A DNA stretch of 64,000 nt, from positions 3,606,001 to 3,670,000 of the forward strand of contig OZ014413.1 of NCBI GenBank assembly GCA_963965975.1, read 5' to 3'. Below the pieces are notes generated by a model. The model saw only the letters and a list, made by a program, of their open reading frames with translations. It ran no database searches and was not told the origin of the DNA. Source of the stretch: Xestospongia bergquistia. Taxonomy: Eukaryota; Porifera; Demospongiae; Haplosclerida; Petrosiidae. The position numbers and the translations under genes are program-made. Shown here in pieces: positions 46,722 through 60,476 of this stretch; position 1 is the first letter of the stretch, and each line of letters starts with the position of its first letter.

Positions 46722-48619
46722 TATATATATTCTTCAACAAAGCAAAATTGTAAAAATAAGGAATAAACAAACCCTTTGATGAATGCTGGTACATTCATGC
46801 GAATGTATTTTATGTTAGATGTATATAATACATATTTTAATGTTATACTCAGACAGCCACCAAAGCTTATAAGTGACAAATAAATAACTAAAATAAGATT
46901 GTAAGATATATAATTAAATTAGGACAGAAACTAATCACAACCACTAGACTTTAACAATTGTCCAGTTGATTTTCTGCAAGAGCAACAGATATTTAGTTCT
47001 TTTTTCAATTATAAACTTAGCAAACCTAAAGATAAACAAAAGGCAAATGCTTAGATTTTCCTCAAAAGGAAGTATCTGATTTGTTGTAAGGAAATCTCTA
47101 AGTTTTGAGACTGTTCCCTTGTGATGTATTACCTATCATGCAATGGGATGAATTTCTAACTCCAAATGGCATGTAGATCATAAGATGTCTCTTGATTGTC
47201 AACATTTCATTGAGTATATATGATGATTCAAACTTTTTAGGACAAACATAAAATGTCACTAACAGTCTTGGAAAATAGAGTCATTTGTTGAAAATTAAAG
47301 TGAGAAATAAGGAAATTTGTTGGAAGAAGCCTACTGCTACATCTCTCAAAAGACGTACATCAAACTGGATTTAAAGAAATGAAATAGTGAACTATAAGGT
47401 AACATACAGTATGAAGTTATGTTGTTGTTTTTTTCAAGCTAATAATAGAATGCATGAAGTGTTGAGAATGATACCACATTAGCATATGCATTAATAAGAC
47501 TAAAGGAAGTATTTAAATTCATTGAAAGGATTTGTTCAATTTGGCATTAACTGTCTGGGCTAGTACCAATTTGTCTTGCCCATGGTGGTCTGTGTTAAGA
47601 GTAGTTTTTAGCAAGACACCAGAAGACCATTATTATCAGCCAAAGGTTTGTATATGGGTGTCCACTTAATTTTTGCTGTCACAAAAAAATTCTAGAACCA
47701 TTTTATCATGATGTCTCTATTGCCCCAATTGTTGAGTTGATCTAAAGGATAATCTTTATCTGACTTTGATACTACAATGGTTTGTTTAAAGAATAGTGCA
47801 TTATATTTAAGTGATGTTTGTGAATAGCACTAATGACAAATTAACTAATTGTTTCAAACAAATATATTTATCATATACCATTTGTATGAAAGTATTACTA
47901 TTATGCATTAAGGACATTAATTATATTGGTCTTTAATTATATTAATTCCCAGCAATTACCACAATACCTACCACCAATTAATCTATTCTCTGGAGTACTA
48001 TCTCATTCGTATCCTAGAATATGCTTATTCTATTTCTAAAACTACAGAAACCATAAATGCCGTAGTTCATTTTAAGCTTGTCCATTTATATTTTAAGAAT
48101 GTAATAGTGCTGGCATTTCTAGATAAGCATGTTCTCTTATGAACATATCATCAATAATTTGGTAGGGTTTCAATTGATACAGTATAAATATCAATACACC
48201 CAATAAAAACATATATATACTAACCATATGTATGATCAGTTAAATAGGCATACAAATTTTTCAGAAATAAAAATCATACAGCTTCCACTCTTTTACACTA
48301 CTTTCAAATAACACATAAAAATGATTTTGAAACTGTAGTGAATAGTTTAACCATGTTGTTACTATAAATAGCATATTACTTCGTAATTATTTTTAGTAGA
48401 GGTAGCTGACTAACTAATGAAGTCCTCTTTAAATGATATTTATTTACATTACTTACAATCAGTTAATAAAGTATTTTCTAAAATCCTTGAAAATTACAAT
48501 TAGAGAAAAAAGCACTTAAGTCATAAAAACAACAACAAATCTACAGTTATTAAAGTAACATATGTAATAACATAGCAAAAAAACTATAATCTTGTATGTG
48601 TTTTTCACTTTTAAAAAGG
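46722..48619. other. intergenic interval
   Basis: No gene seen on either strand. The frame at 46694-46879 overlaps the foldback end and has no support. Confidence 0.5.
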
Positions 48620-51600
48620 TCAATATAACTTGTAAGAAATGAAAGCCACAATAATTAATCCCAAAACAGGAGCAATTGTACCACCACCTGATCCAACTAT
48701 GTTTGATGCTAGAAAACAATAAGTAATAATAATATGATATGGAGTTATAGCATTGCTCTGACAAAGGAACTAATCAATATATATTTAGTTATTCACTAAT
48801 GTCATATATCATAGTTTATATTTTAGCATTGACTTACGACCAATGGTAGGAGGAGCAGGAGTAACACCACGACATGTAGTCCTTTTTGTTAATACTGATA
48901 AGAAACTCGTTGGATTACCTATAAATACAATGTGACCTTATTAGAACATAATATATTTACAGTTATGTTGTGTTATTAGCGTGTGTCCTTATCCTATAAA
49001 AATAAACGTGGATACTTTTATAAGAATACTTTTAATACACACATTCTTTAACTAAAACATGAAATAATGTAAGAGGCACGCTTAATATCTTTACCTAAGA
49101 TAATGCTATAACTTATATTACTTTCAATACATGTCATTCCAACTTACTACATTGAATTGTGATATCTTCAGAATGGTTACATCCTTGATAAGAATTAGAA
49201 GGACAACTCTGACATGAATCCAAACAAGAAAAACTACTACTACAAGCTAAGTTACTCATCCAAATATGTTGAGATGAACTACCAGACCTATAAACAAATA
49301 TAATATACTTCCAGTATAATCTATTGTACTAAACACACAAGAAAGATGATTATAATTTGTATAACTGGAATATCCCAGTTGTTTACAGACAACAAGTGCA
49401 TCAGTAGAATCAAATCCATTATTGCATATTGTCCCCACTGTCCATTACAATAGACCTCAATGCGTCCTTCATTCGAATAATTTCCTCCCAGAAGACGTAT
49501 CATACCAGGGAAAAGATTACTGTTCCAGATCCTTGTAGAGTCTACATTACAATGCATGTTGATTTCATATTATAATGATAATATTAAAACTCACAGCAGG
49601 ACAAAGTAGCATCATATGAGTTAGTGTTAGTACATCCACTATCAATGATAGTAGAGTAGAAACACTGTAAGATAGTGAGATAGTCATTATTAGGACAATT
49701 AACATCATCCAGTAACATTGGGCTGTAGTCAGTACCATAACTGAAATATTAACAAATAATAACTTACATTTTGAAGACAATTTTCAAGAAACTAACCTCA
49801 CTAATCCAGCTCTAGAGTAACTTGAGGCTCCAGTATATCCCAACTGATGACAGATAACATCTCCTTCATACTGATTGTAGTAGGCATCATCACAGATATT
49901 ACCCCATTGTTCATTGATATAGATCTGTACTATACCATAATAATAGGAAGATAAGGTATATCCATTACGATAAAGACGTGTAGTACCAGAACTAATATGG
50001 TTAGATGAAGCTACATCAACATAAAGATAAAAAAATGATGTTACTAATGAGCTTACTAAATCTAAAGTCAAAATAAATTTCTTAGCCATCCACTGCAATA
50101 ATATATTACTTACGAATCAATCCAGAACAAGTAGTTTTTGAATTAGAAGGCTTTGAATATGAACCGCTGTAAACTAAAGAAAGTAATTAGAATATTTAAT
50201 GGAATATGTAATTAAATTTGTTTAATATAACAACTCACTACATGTGACAGTAATATCTTCATAGTGGTTACAACTAGTTATTGAAGTTGATGGACAGGAA
50301 TTTCTAGTACCATAGCATGTGTCAGAGGATGAACTAGACATGTATGTACTCCAAATTGGTTGACTGGAGGTACCAGATCTAAAAAGTAGACAAATCATTT
50401 CAGATAAGTTGTTGGAGATGCTATTGTGACAGTCAGTTTGAGAATACCTTTACTGTTTAATGGTTTTGATGATAGTTAAAATGGACAAAAGTACAAAATT
50501 CTAAATGGCAAGCCAGTCTATAGACACAATTTGTGATAACATCATGGTTGGGCTCACAGAAGTGTCCAAATGAAAGTAATGATTGTTGCATATTTTGGAA
50601 GTGATGTGGTTTAATGCTTCATATTGTTGTATACAACAATAGAATAAAATGATATTCAAAACATACCACGTGATCTAAAACAATTATAGAACTGACTTTC
50701 AAACAAAGAAAAACAATTTAAATAAATTTAATAAACAGTTCCATATTTTCATACTGTCTACAATTTTTGTAGACAGTTATTTTCATTTAGAGCACTTACA
50801 GACTTAAGTGGTCATATCTATGGTAATAATTATATCCCAATTGTTTGCAAACAGTTTGAGCATCAGTGGAACTAAATCCATTATCACATATAGTTCCCCA
50901 CTTTCCATTACAATAGACCTCAACACGTCCTTCATTAGAATAATTTCCTCCTTGAAGACGTATCATGCCAGGGAAAGGATTACTGTTCCAAATCCTAGTT
51001 GTATCTGTTACAAATGTATCAATTTACACAGGAAATATCTATACACTTACAGCAGTACACAGTAGCATCATAAGAGTTGGTATTAGTACATCCACTATCA
51101 ATGTATGTAGAGAATGAACACTGAAAAATAGTGAGGTAGTTGCTACTAGCACAGTTGAGGTCATCCATCTTCATAGATAGTGTGTCAGTGCCATAACTAA
51201 ATAGAGTTATTAAAAACTTGACTTACATCTATGATTATATCTTCTAACCTCATCAATACAGCTCTAGAGTAACTTGATGCTCCAGTATAGCCCAATTGAT
51301 GACAGATGACATTAGCTTCAGCAGAATTGTAGTAGTAATCATCACAGATATTACCCCATCCATTATTGTAATAGACCCTCACAATACCATAGTAGTACGA
51401 TGATGAAGTATACCCATTACGATATAGAATGATGGCTCCATTTCTAGCAACATTAGCTAAATGATAAAAGGTTACAATACTTTAATTGCAAGCTGAAAGA
51501 ATTTGCTATAATAAATGTTTAACAAACTTATAATAAAGTTTTAATACAACAATCTGAACATAACTTACAAATTAATCCAGAACAAGTAGTTTTTGAATTA

Positions 51601-54600
51601 TAAGTCTTTGAATACGAACTGCTGTAAACTAAAGAATGCAGTAGTGATTATAAAAAAATGAACAATTAGATAATCATATTGTGTAATTAACTTTGTTTAC
51701 TATAACAATATAACAACTTACTACACGTGACAGTAATATCTTCATAGTGGTTACAACTAGTTATTGAAGTTGATGGACAGGAATTTCTAGTACCATAGCA
51801 TGTGTCAGAGGAACTACTAGACATGTATGTACTCCAAATTGGTTGACTGGAGGTACCAGATCTAAACAATCATTAAATAATTTTAGCGAACTTGTTAGAG
51901 ATGCTAGTGTGACAGTCACATTGTAAATACTTGACCATTTTTAAAATATTTAAAATTAAACTCTTAATGGTTTTTAAGATAGTAAAAAAAAGAAATTATA
52001 GCATGCTAAATGGTAAACCAGCCTTGAAACGTAATTAGTAATGATTATTAATGGCAGGCCTTACAGTAGTGACCTAATGATTGTTGTATATGTTAGCATT
52101 GATGTTTGTGGTTTAATGCTTTATATAACAATAGAATAAAATGATACAAGTATACATAAAAAAACATAACAAATGATTAAAAATAATTATAGGACTGACT
52201 GGTAAACAAAGTAAAACAGTTCACTGTATTAAATAAACAACTTAATACTTAAACCATTATTGTAGATATTTACTTTATAGAACTTACAGACTTAAGTGAT
52301 CATATCTATGGTAATAATTATATCCCAATTGTTTGCAAATAGTTAGAGCATCATTAGAACCAAATCCATCATCACATATAGTTCCCCACTGTCCATTACA
52401 ATAGACCTCAACACGTCCTTCATTTGAATAATTTCCTCCTTGAAGACGTATCATACCAGAGAAAGGATTACTGTTCCAAATCCTAGTTGTATCTGTTACA
52501 AAAATGATAAATATTCAAATAAATATATATATATACACTTACAGCAGTAGACAGTAGCATCATAAGAGTTAGTATTAGTACATCCACTATCAATGTATGT
52601 AGAAAAAGAACACTGAAATATAGTGAGGTAGTTGCTACTGCCACAGTTAAGATCATCCATCTTCATAGATAGACCATCAGTGCCATAACTAGCAGAAACA
52701 TGACACTATGATCAAAACTAGTTAATTCTAACCTCACTGATCCAGCTCTAGAATAACTAGAGGCTCCAGTATATCCCAATTGATGACAGATCACATTAGC
52801 TTCAGCAGAGCTATAGTGGTAGTCATCACAAATATTACCCCATCCATTGTAATAGACCCTCACAATACCATAGTAATAGGATGATGAGGTATATCCATTA
52901 CGATAGAGAATAATAGCACCATTTTGAGCAACATCAGCTAAATGATAAAAGATTACAATACTCTTATTGCAGGCTGAAAGAATTTGCTATAATAAATGTT
53001 CATCAAATTTTAATAAATTGTTAATGAAACTATTAAAATAATTTTTTATACAAAAATCTGAACAATGTTTAACTTACAAATTAATCCAGAACAAGTAGTT
53101 TTTGAATTATAAGTCTTTGAATATGAACTGCTGTAAACTAAAGAATGCAATAGTGATTGTAAGTAAAACTGAATAATTAGATAATCATATTGTGTAATTA
53201 ATTTGGTTTACTACAACAATATAAAAACTTACTACATGTGACAGTAATATCTTCGTAGTGAATACAAGTAGTTATTGGAGTTGATGGACAGGAATTTCTA
53301 GTACCATAACATGTATCAGAGGAAGAACTATACATATATGTACTCCAAATTGGTTGAAGGGAAGTACCAGACCTAAATAATTGTCAAATAATTTTTAAAA
53401 TTGTTAGAGATGCTATTGTGACAGCAACATTGTATATACTTGACTATTTTTTAAACATTTGAAAATTGTCCTTTAATAGTCTTAAAAATAGTAAAAATGG
53501 AGAAATTACAGAATGCTAAAATAAATATCAGTAAACCAGTCTTGAAACCCCATTAGTGATAATGAAAATGGCAGGGCTTACAGTAGTGACCATGTGAAAT
53601 TTATGATTGCTGTATGTGTTAGCATTGATGTGTGTGGTTCATTGCTTTATATAACAATAGAATAAAGTGATACAAGTATACATAAAAGCATAACAAATGA
53701 TTCAAAATTAGTATAGGATTGACTAGCAAACAAAGTAAAACAGTTCACTGTATTAAATAAACAACTTAATATTTAAACCATTATTGTAGATATTTACTTT
53801 ATAGAACTTACAGACTTAAGTGATCATATCTATGGTAATAATTATATCCCAATTGTTTGCAAATAGTTAGAGCATCAATTGAACCAAATCCATCATCACA
53901 TATTGTTCCCCACTGTCCATTACAATAGACCTCAACAAGTCCTTCATTAGGATATTTTCCTCCTTGAAGACGTATCATACCAGAGAAAGGATTACTGTTC
54001 CAAATCCTAGTTGTATCTATAACAAGAATGATGAGTATTAAATAAATATTTTTAAACTTACAGCAGTAGACAGTAGCATCATAAGAGTTAGTATTAGTAC
54101 ATCCACTATCAATGTATGTAGAAAAAGAACACTGAAATATAGTAAGGTAGTTGCTACTAGCACAGTTGAGGTCATCCATCTTCATAGACATAGTGTCAGT
54201 GCCATAACTAGCAGAAAAATGAAACTATGATCAAAACTAGTTAATTCTAACCTCACTAATCCAGCTCTAGAATAACTAGAGGCTCCAGTATATCCCAATT
54301 GATGACAGATCACATTAGCTTCAGTAAAGCTATAGTGGTAGTCATCACAAATATTACCCCATCCATTGTAATAGACCCTCACAATACCATAGTAATAGGA
54401 TAATGAGGTATATCCATTACGAGATAAAATTATAGCACCAATTTGAGCAACATTAGCTAAATGAATATAAATTAACATTCTCTAACAACTAACTAATGTA
54501 ACTAATAACAATGTCATAGATAATGTACAATTTACTGTCGTCGTCTGTTCAAAGTAAAGTACAAAATATTGAAGCAAAGCTAGAAACAATTTCATAATAT

Positions 54601-57600
54601 CAAGATACACATTTGTTATACATCTAAGAAGACACAATCAAGAAAACTATAGCTTGTAATATAATTGAAGTCATATATAAGATATAGTTGTAATTATGTC
54701 ATCAGTACTTACACATTAATCCAGAACAAGTAGTCTTTGTATTATACGATTTGGAATAAATAACACTATAAGCTAAAGAAAATATTTTTTATATATAAAT
54801 ACAATTATTAAGTTCTATCTGTTCAGACACAAAACATTATTATTGCACAAGAATAAGCCTAAGAATATTTTTTTGATGATGTTAAAGTAAAAATTTTGAG
54901 ATGTGTGACTACAAAGGATGATAGGATACAGATTGAAATTAAATGCTTGTTAGGAATACATTACAAAAATTGTACTCATGTCAAAAGCACTTCAGTAAAT
55001 TACAAAGTCATGATTAAACAGGCCTCCAAACTATTTCTAAATAAAATATCAATTTTATGTTAATTATGAAATAACAACTGTCTCCATCTTTAAACGTTAA
55101 AATTATACAAGTTAATAGTCATTTGATTCTTACCACATTCAACAGTAACATCTTCATAGTGGACACAATTACTCACTGTCGTTGATGGACAAGAATTACC
55201 AGTACCATAACATGTGTGTGACGAAGTACTGTACATGTATGTACCCCAAATTGATTGACTAGAACTACCAGATCTATTATATTAATACAATAGCCTATAA
55301 TCCTGATATATTATTTATAATTATTGTTAATAGTATTATGCACTAATGTCTAATTAATTATTAATTTTTTAGTATCTATACACTTACAAACTGAGGTGAT
55401 CATAATTATACCAACTGTTATATCCCAGTTGTTTACAGATAGTCCAAGCATCAATAGAACCAAATCCATCATCACATATTGTTCCCCACTGTCCATTACA
55501 ATAAACTTCCACACGACCTTGATTAGGATAACTACCTCCCTGAAGACGTATCATACCAGAGAATGGATTACTGTTCCAAATCCTAGTGGTATCTGTAACA
55601 AACACAACAAGTGCTTAGAAAAATATTAACACACTTACAGCAGTACACAGTAGCATCATAAGAGTTAGTATTAGTACATCCACTATCAATGTATGTGGAG
55701 AATGAACACTGAAATATAGTGAGGTAGTTGCTACTAGCACAGTTGAGATCATCCATCTTCATAAACAGAGTGTCAGTGCCATAACTAGACAGTGATAATG
55801 TAGAGGTTGATATTATATAATTCTAACCTCACTAATCCAGCTCTAGAGTAACTAGATGCTCCAGTATATCCCAATTGATGACAAATGACATTAGCTTCAG
55901 CAGAATTGTAGTAGTAATCATCACAGATATTACCCCATCCATAGTAATAGACCCTCACAATACCATAGTAATAAGATGATGAGGCATATCCATTACGAGA
56001 CAGCCTTATGGCTCCATTTGTTAAACCTATATAGTATAATAAAAAATTAATTTTGTCTTTTCCGTAGGGATTTTTATACTTACTCTATGTTGAACACATC
56101 ATTTACTTAGTGAATAACAATAGCATTGTTTAAAGATAACTATCAATATTTGTGTACTCTTCTTAGTGTAGGAAGACAATAAGAGTTGTGTTAGTCTATT
56201 TAATAAACACAGCATCCTCTTTGAACACTGATTATGAGTTTAATAGTTTCAGTGACCAGTATTCACACAAAATTAGCACAATGACTCTAATCATATTACA
56301 CATGCCTTTATATTATAGAATTTACTGTTATTATATCTACTTCAATTTCATAATTAAATTTTAATTCTTTTATACTACTTAATGTACAAACGTTTAATAA
56401 ACTGATTTAATATAATAACATGATTAAAATCACAAACATTAAAGCATACTCTTATTTTATATAGTAATTATATAAATGAACAGATGGAAATGTTTTAATT
56501 ACTTTATTATCTCACTCAATGTAGCTATGTTATTAGTTAATAATACATTAATAAAACAATACTGCATTATACTCAAAATCAATCTGAAATTTAATAATGA
56601 AGGTATTATGATCATATTGCTCATACGATGAGTTTTTTTTATCATTTTATATATAATTATTATATTACTTTAAAAGCTATAATGCAATATTAAAAATTAA
56701 TTTTATAAAAATTTTTAAAAAATTAATTTTTCTTTTCCGTAGGGATTTTTATACTTACTCTATGTTAAACAAATCGTTTACTTAGTGAATAACAATAGCA
56801 TTGTTTAAAGATAACTATCAATATTTGTGTACTCTTCTTAGTGTAGGAAGACAATAAGAGTTGTGTTAGTCTATTTAATAAACACAGCATCCTCTTTGAA
56901 CACTGATTATGAGTTTAATAGTTTCAGTGACCAGTATTCACACAAAATTAGCACAATGACTCTAATCATATTACACATGCCTTTATATTATAGAATTTAC
57001 TGTTATTATATCTACTTCAATTTCATAATTAAATTTTAATTCTTTTATACTACTTAATGTACAAACATTTAATAAACTGATTTAATATAATAACATGATT
57101 AAAATCACAAACATTAAAGCATACTCTTATTTTATATAGTAATTATATAAATGAACAGATGGAAATGTTTTAATTACTTTATTATCTCACTCAATGTAGC
57201 TATGTTATTAGTTAATAATACATTAATAAAACAATACTGCATTATACTCAAAATCAATCTGAAATTCAATAATGAAGGTATTATGATCATATTGCTCATA
57301 CGATGAGTTTTCTTTATCATTTTATATATAATTATTATATAAAATTACTTTAAAAGCTATAATGCAATATTAAAAATTAATTTTATAAAAGTATTAAAAA
57401 ATTAATTTTTCTTTTCCGTAGGGATTTTTATACTTACTCTACGTTAAACACATCGTTTACTTAGTGAATAACAATAGCATTGTTTAAAGATAACTATCAA
57501 TATTTGTGTACTCTTCTTAGTGTAGGAAGACAATAAGAGTTGTGTTAGTCTATTTAATAAACACAGCATCCTCTTTGAACACTGATTATGAGTTTAATAG

Positions 57601-58766
57601 TTTCAGTGACCAGTATTCACACAAAATTAGCACAATGACTCTAATCATATTACACATGCCTTTATATTATAGAATTTACTGTTATTATATCTACTTCAAT
57701 TTCATAATTAAATTTTAATTCTTTTATACTACTTAATGTACAAACGTTTAATAAACTGATTTAATATAATAACATGATTAAAATCACAAACATTAAAGCA
57801 TACTCTTATTTTATATAGTAATTATATAAATGAACAGATGGAAATGTTTTAATTACTTTATTATCTCACTCAATATAGCTATGTTATAATAATACATTAA
57901 TAAAACAATACTGCATTATACTCTAAATCAATCTGAAATTTAATAATGAAGGTATTATGATCATATTGCTCATACAATGAGTTTTATTTATCATTTTATA
58001 AATAATTATTATATAAAATTACTTAAAAAGCTATAATGCAATATTAAAAATGCTTTTTACATCCTAAGGGAATAGCCTATTAGTGGGGTGAGTCACATTT
58101 ATAATGTGATTTATGATATTTATAATTACTATAAAAAATATTAAAACTGTTTTGTCATGTCCTAAGGCCTGTTAGTAATATGATTTTATTCTAATGGGGC
58201 AAGTCACAATTATAATTTTATATATGATATATAAATTATACATTTGTTTCAGTAACTACAATAAATTGTGGACTAAATAGCTATTTTTGGTTTTAAACTG
58301 TAGTTACAGTAATAGCTTTAATCAGAACTGCTACCTTTCATTACAAAATTGTACAAAATAAAGCTCAGCAAACTAATAGGCCAACTGTGTAGAAAGGATC
58401 TGTTTGGATTACATTAAAGTCTATTATTTGTTCTTACAAAATCGATATAAATATAATTATACAGCTTTGTCTGCAAAATGTTTTTTTAAATATAAATTAT
58501 AGAAAAATGCAAAACTTGATAGAGTAGTTGAATGGATATTATTAAACAAAAAGATAATTTATAAGTATACATAATTATGTGTTTATTAGAAGACTGTGCA
58601 AACATTTTGATAATTACTAAACTTACAGTAGCTATGCTGTTACTACTAGCAAAGTGTGAGGTGATTAAAGGGAGAAAATTATACACTTACCACATGTGAA
58701 GTAAACTGAATAACTGAAGAGATTCATAAGAATGAAGACAACAGAGACCTGTTGCTCTTTGGCCAT
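48620..58766 (-). CDS. membrane receptor with ten SRCR domains
   Basis: Start exon 58691-58766 encodes MAKEQQVSVVFILMNLFSYS then VYFTCG, a good signal peptide; donor GTAAGT, phase 1. Five tandem units follow, each of two SRCR domains. Domain a: VYYNGWGNICDDYHY, VICHQLGYTGASSYSRAG in exon 1, then MKMDDLNCASSNYLTIFQCS in exon 2. Domain b: VEVYCNGQWGTICDDGF, TICKQLGYN, then SCPSTSITSCNHYEDITVTC. A 20-residue spacer exon (CSGL) ends units 1-4. Last exons 48838-48918 (TTCRGVTPAPPT) and 48620-48708 (VGSGGGTIAPVLGLIIVAFI then SYKLY-stop) give a stalk, one membrane helix and a five-residue tail. Domain a has six cysteines and each SRCR is split over two exons, as in group A. Role: cell-surface binding receptor; ligand unknown. 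The tenth domain has a one-base loss (see finding), so this allele may be truncated. Confidence 0.8.
49148..50011 (-). CDS. SRCR unit 5 (domains 9-10), frameshifted
   Basis: Exons 49797-50011, 49597-49743, about 49333-49543 and 49148-49288. The first exon differs most from other units (YGIVQIYINEQWGNICDDAY). In domain 10, after VYCNGQWG, one base is missing at about 49431-49437 (ATTGTCCCC where units 1-4 have ATTGTTCCCC), so the TIC..GF text moves to another frame. The donor after NYNHLS is weak. Confidence 0.7.
50114..51454 (-). CDS. SRCR unit 4 (domains 7-8)
   Basis: Exons about 51249-51454, 51052-51198, 50800-51003, 50241-50380 and spacer 50114-50172. All cysteines and both QLGY motifs are present. 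Its ~420-bp intron between the two halves of domain 8 carries the dispersed ACGTGATCTAAAACAATTAT motif, also found in the same intron of units 2 and 3. Confidence 0.75.
51568..52937 (-). CDS. SRCR unit 3 (domains 5-6)
   Basis: Exons about 52733-52937, 52544-52689, 52290-52495, 51723-51861 and spacer 51568-51629. Very close to units 2 and 4, introns included, so these units arose by recent tandem duplication. Confidence 0.75.
53078..54456 (-). CDS. SRCR unit 2 (domains 3-4)
   Basis: Exons 54252-54456, about 54063-54208, 53814-54016, 53234-53372 and spacer 53078-53137. Text: GNICDDYHYSFTEANVICHQ and VEVYCNGQWGTICDDGFGSI. No interruptions. Confidence 0.75.
54713..56026 (-). CDS. SRCR unit 1 (domains 1-2)
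   Basis: Exons 55828-56026, 55639-55796, 55388-55592, 55134-55273 and spacer 54713-54772, all with GT..AG borders. The first exon joins the signal exon in phase 1 (G|GT). The domain-2 intron is short (about 115 bp), unlike the ~430-bp one in units 2-4, so unit 1 is not part of the most recent duplications. Confidence 0.75.
56040..58050. repeat. three-copy tandem repeat, ~675-bp unit
   Basis: The landmark TCCGTAGGGATTTTTATACT recurs at 56061, 56736 and 57415 (spacing 675 and 679). Each unit runs through TTAGTGAATAACAATAGCAT, CAGCATCCTCTTTGAACACT and TATGATCATATTGCTCATAC. Copies differ by only a few bases and short gaps. The array fills most of intron 1 of the SRCR gene. No frame is conserved within it. 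Confidence 0.95.
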
Positions 58767-58920
58767 TGCGATTGAAGTTTTACAGGTTGTATTCGTGACA
58801 AGATGTTTTAATAAAGGCAGAATATGGATAATGAGCAAGAATTCAAATTGGTATATATAAATACTTTTATCGCTGTTGTACTTTGACGTCATACAGGAAG
58901 TTGTCTATTAATATCTAGTT
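58767..58920 (-). promoter_or_regulatory. possible promoter of the SRCR gene
   Basis: The run GTATTTATATATACC (- strand, 58850-58864) lies about 85 bp before the ATG and could be a TATA element. No other landmark was found. Confidence 0.3.
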
Positions 58921-59162
58921 ATATAAAAAATAAATATTCATCGAAAACCTATTTTATTAGACATCTGATTTATCCATATTATAGAGATCTTAATAAGTAG
59001 CAGAGATATTTCATAAGTCATGTTAGTCTAATTATTATCGGTTCAGGCTGGGCTAATAAAGAAATTAGCATAGAATTATAGTCAACCATGAGACTAATCT
59101 GCAAGTAATTGTTTTTGCAAGGGATTGTTTTTATAAGACATTTTTAAAGGTAGTGAAGCTCT

Positions 59163-60180
59163 TGCATCATTATTCTATATTTCTTGATTATCATGATTAT
59201 AGTAACTGTTATATCCCAGTTGTTAACAGATAGTTTGTGCATCTGTAGAACCAAATCCATTATCACATATTGTTCCCCATTATCCATTAAAGAAAACCTC
59301 AACACATCCTTCATTTGGATAACTACGTTCCAGAAGATGTATCTTATGGCTTACTGTTCCAGATACTAGTGGTATCTATAGCACAATGATAAGTGCTAAG
59401 GAACTATTTATATGCTTACAACAGTACACAGTAGCATCATAAGAGATAATATTAGTACATCCACTATCAATGATAGTAGAGAATGAACACTGAAATATAG
59501 TAAGGTAGTTGCTACTAGCACAGTTAAGACCATCCATCTTCATAGACAAAGTGTCAGTGCCATAACTAAATAAAGGTACTTATTTACCTTATTACATATA
59601 TATTTATATATTCTAACCTCACTATCCAGCACTAAAGTAATTAGAGGCTCCGTAACTGATGACAGATGACATTAGAATTGTAGTGGTAATCTTCGTAGAT
59701 ATTACCCCATACATTGTTGTAATAGATCATCACAATACCATAGTAATAGGATAATGAGGGATATTCATTATGAAACAGGATAATAGCATCATTACTTGTA
59801 GTTGCTAGATAGAGGTAGATCTATATAATATTATATTAACTATCAAATAATAGAAACAAATTCAAGTTCTGTATTGTTATACCTAATACTACAATCAGTA
59901 CTAGCTAAGTGAATGAATGTTATTCAAAGAAAGCTAGAAATAATTACACAATCTTAGTCCTCAGCAAAGTTATTGAACAAAATTATGAAGCTTGTAAAAA
60001 CTTTAGCTAAAATTTCAGTGAGTTATGAAATTAATATAGTGAACTAAAAGAGTTGATATTAATACCAAATGAGATAATAATGTCATACTTTATGATTATT
60101 ATTAGATGTCACTTACAAAGTGGACAGAACATATAGTTTTAGTAATAAATGATTTGAAATATAAAACGCTGTATGCTAAA
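59163..60180 (-). pseudogene. dead SRCR unit upstream of the receptor gene
   Basis: A sixth copy of the unit in the same order and strand: spacer-like exon about 60112-60177 (CYS-containing AYSVLYFKSF text), domain a halves about 59640-59800 and 59420-59570 (MKMDGLNCASSNYLTIFQCS is intact), domain b first half about 59190-59375. Domain b has TAA at 59280-59282 (where others have the Gln of NGQW) and TAA at 59223-59225 (where others have the Lys of CKQLG), and domain a has lost several codons around the VICHQL motif. It lies 5' of the living gene's start, so it is not spliced into it. Confidence 0.75.
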
Positions 60181-60442
60181 GAAAATATTATAGATATATC
60201 GAAGTATTTATTGTGATATTTTTATTAGGATGTATAGCAACAATTATTGTGATAATTATGAATATGGTAATAATGTATGAATATTTATGTATCCAGAATA
60301 TTCCAGATGAGCACATGTATGTATTGTGTGAGCACATTTTGAGTTAGTTCTATTTGAGTTTTGTACAAGTTGACTCTCTCCCTTTATTCCTTTATATTTA
60401 TTGTTATATGTCGAACCTATCTCGGCCAGGTAAAAATATATA

Positions 60443-60453
60443 TGGCGACGAGA
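60443..60453 (+). other. primer-binding site, tRNA-Ser type
   Basis: TGGCGACGAG matches the complement of the 3' end of many animal tRNA-Ser species (…CTCGTCGCCA), the primer used by several Gypsy-group elements. It lies 24 bp before the Gag start at 60477. The LTR should end just before it. Confidence 0.6.
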
Positions 60454-60476
60454 GCTGAAATGAACTCACTAACTAG

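Noticed and set aside
55396..55629. + strand frame; also 50808-51065 and 59184-59369
   Set aside because: Antisense of SRCR exons; their similarity to each other comes from the SRCR unit repeats.
56040..58050. Considered as a CRISPR-like or satellite array
   Set aside because: Units are ~675 bp with no spacers, only three copies, inside an animal intron; a simple tandem duplication explains it.
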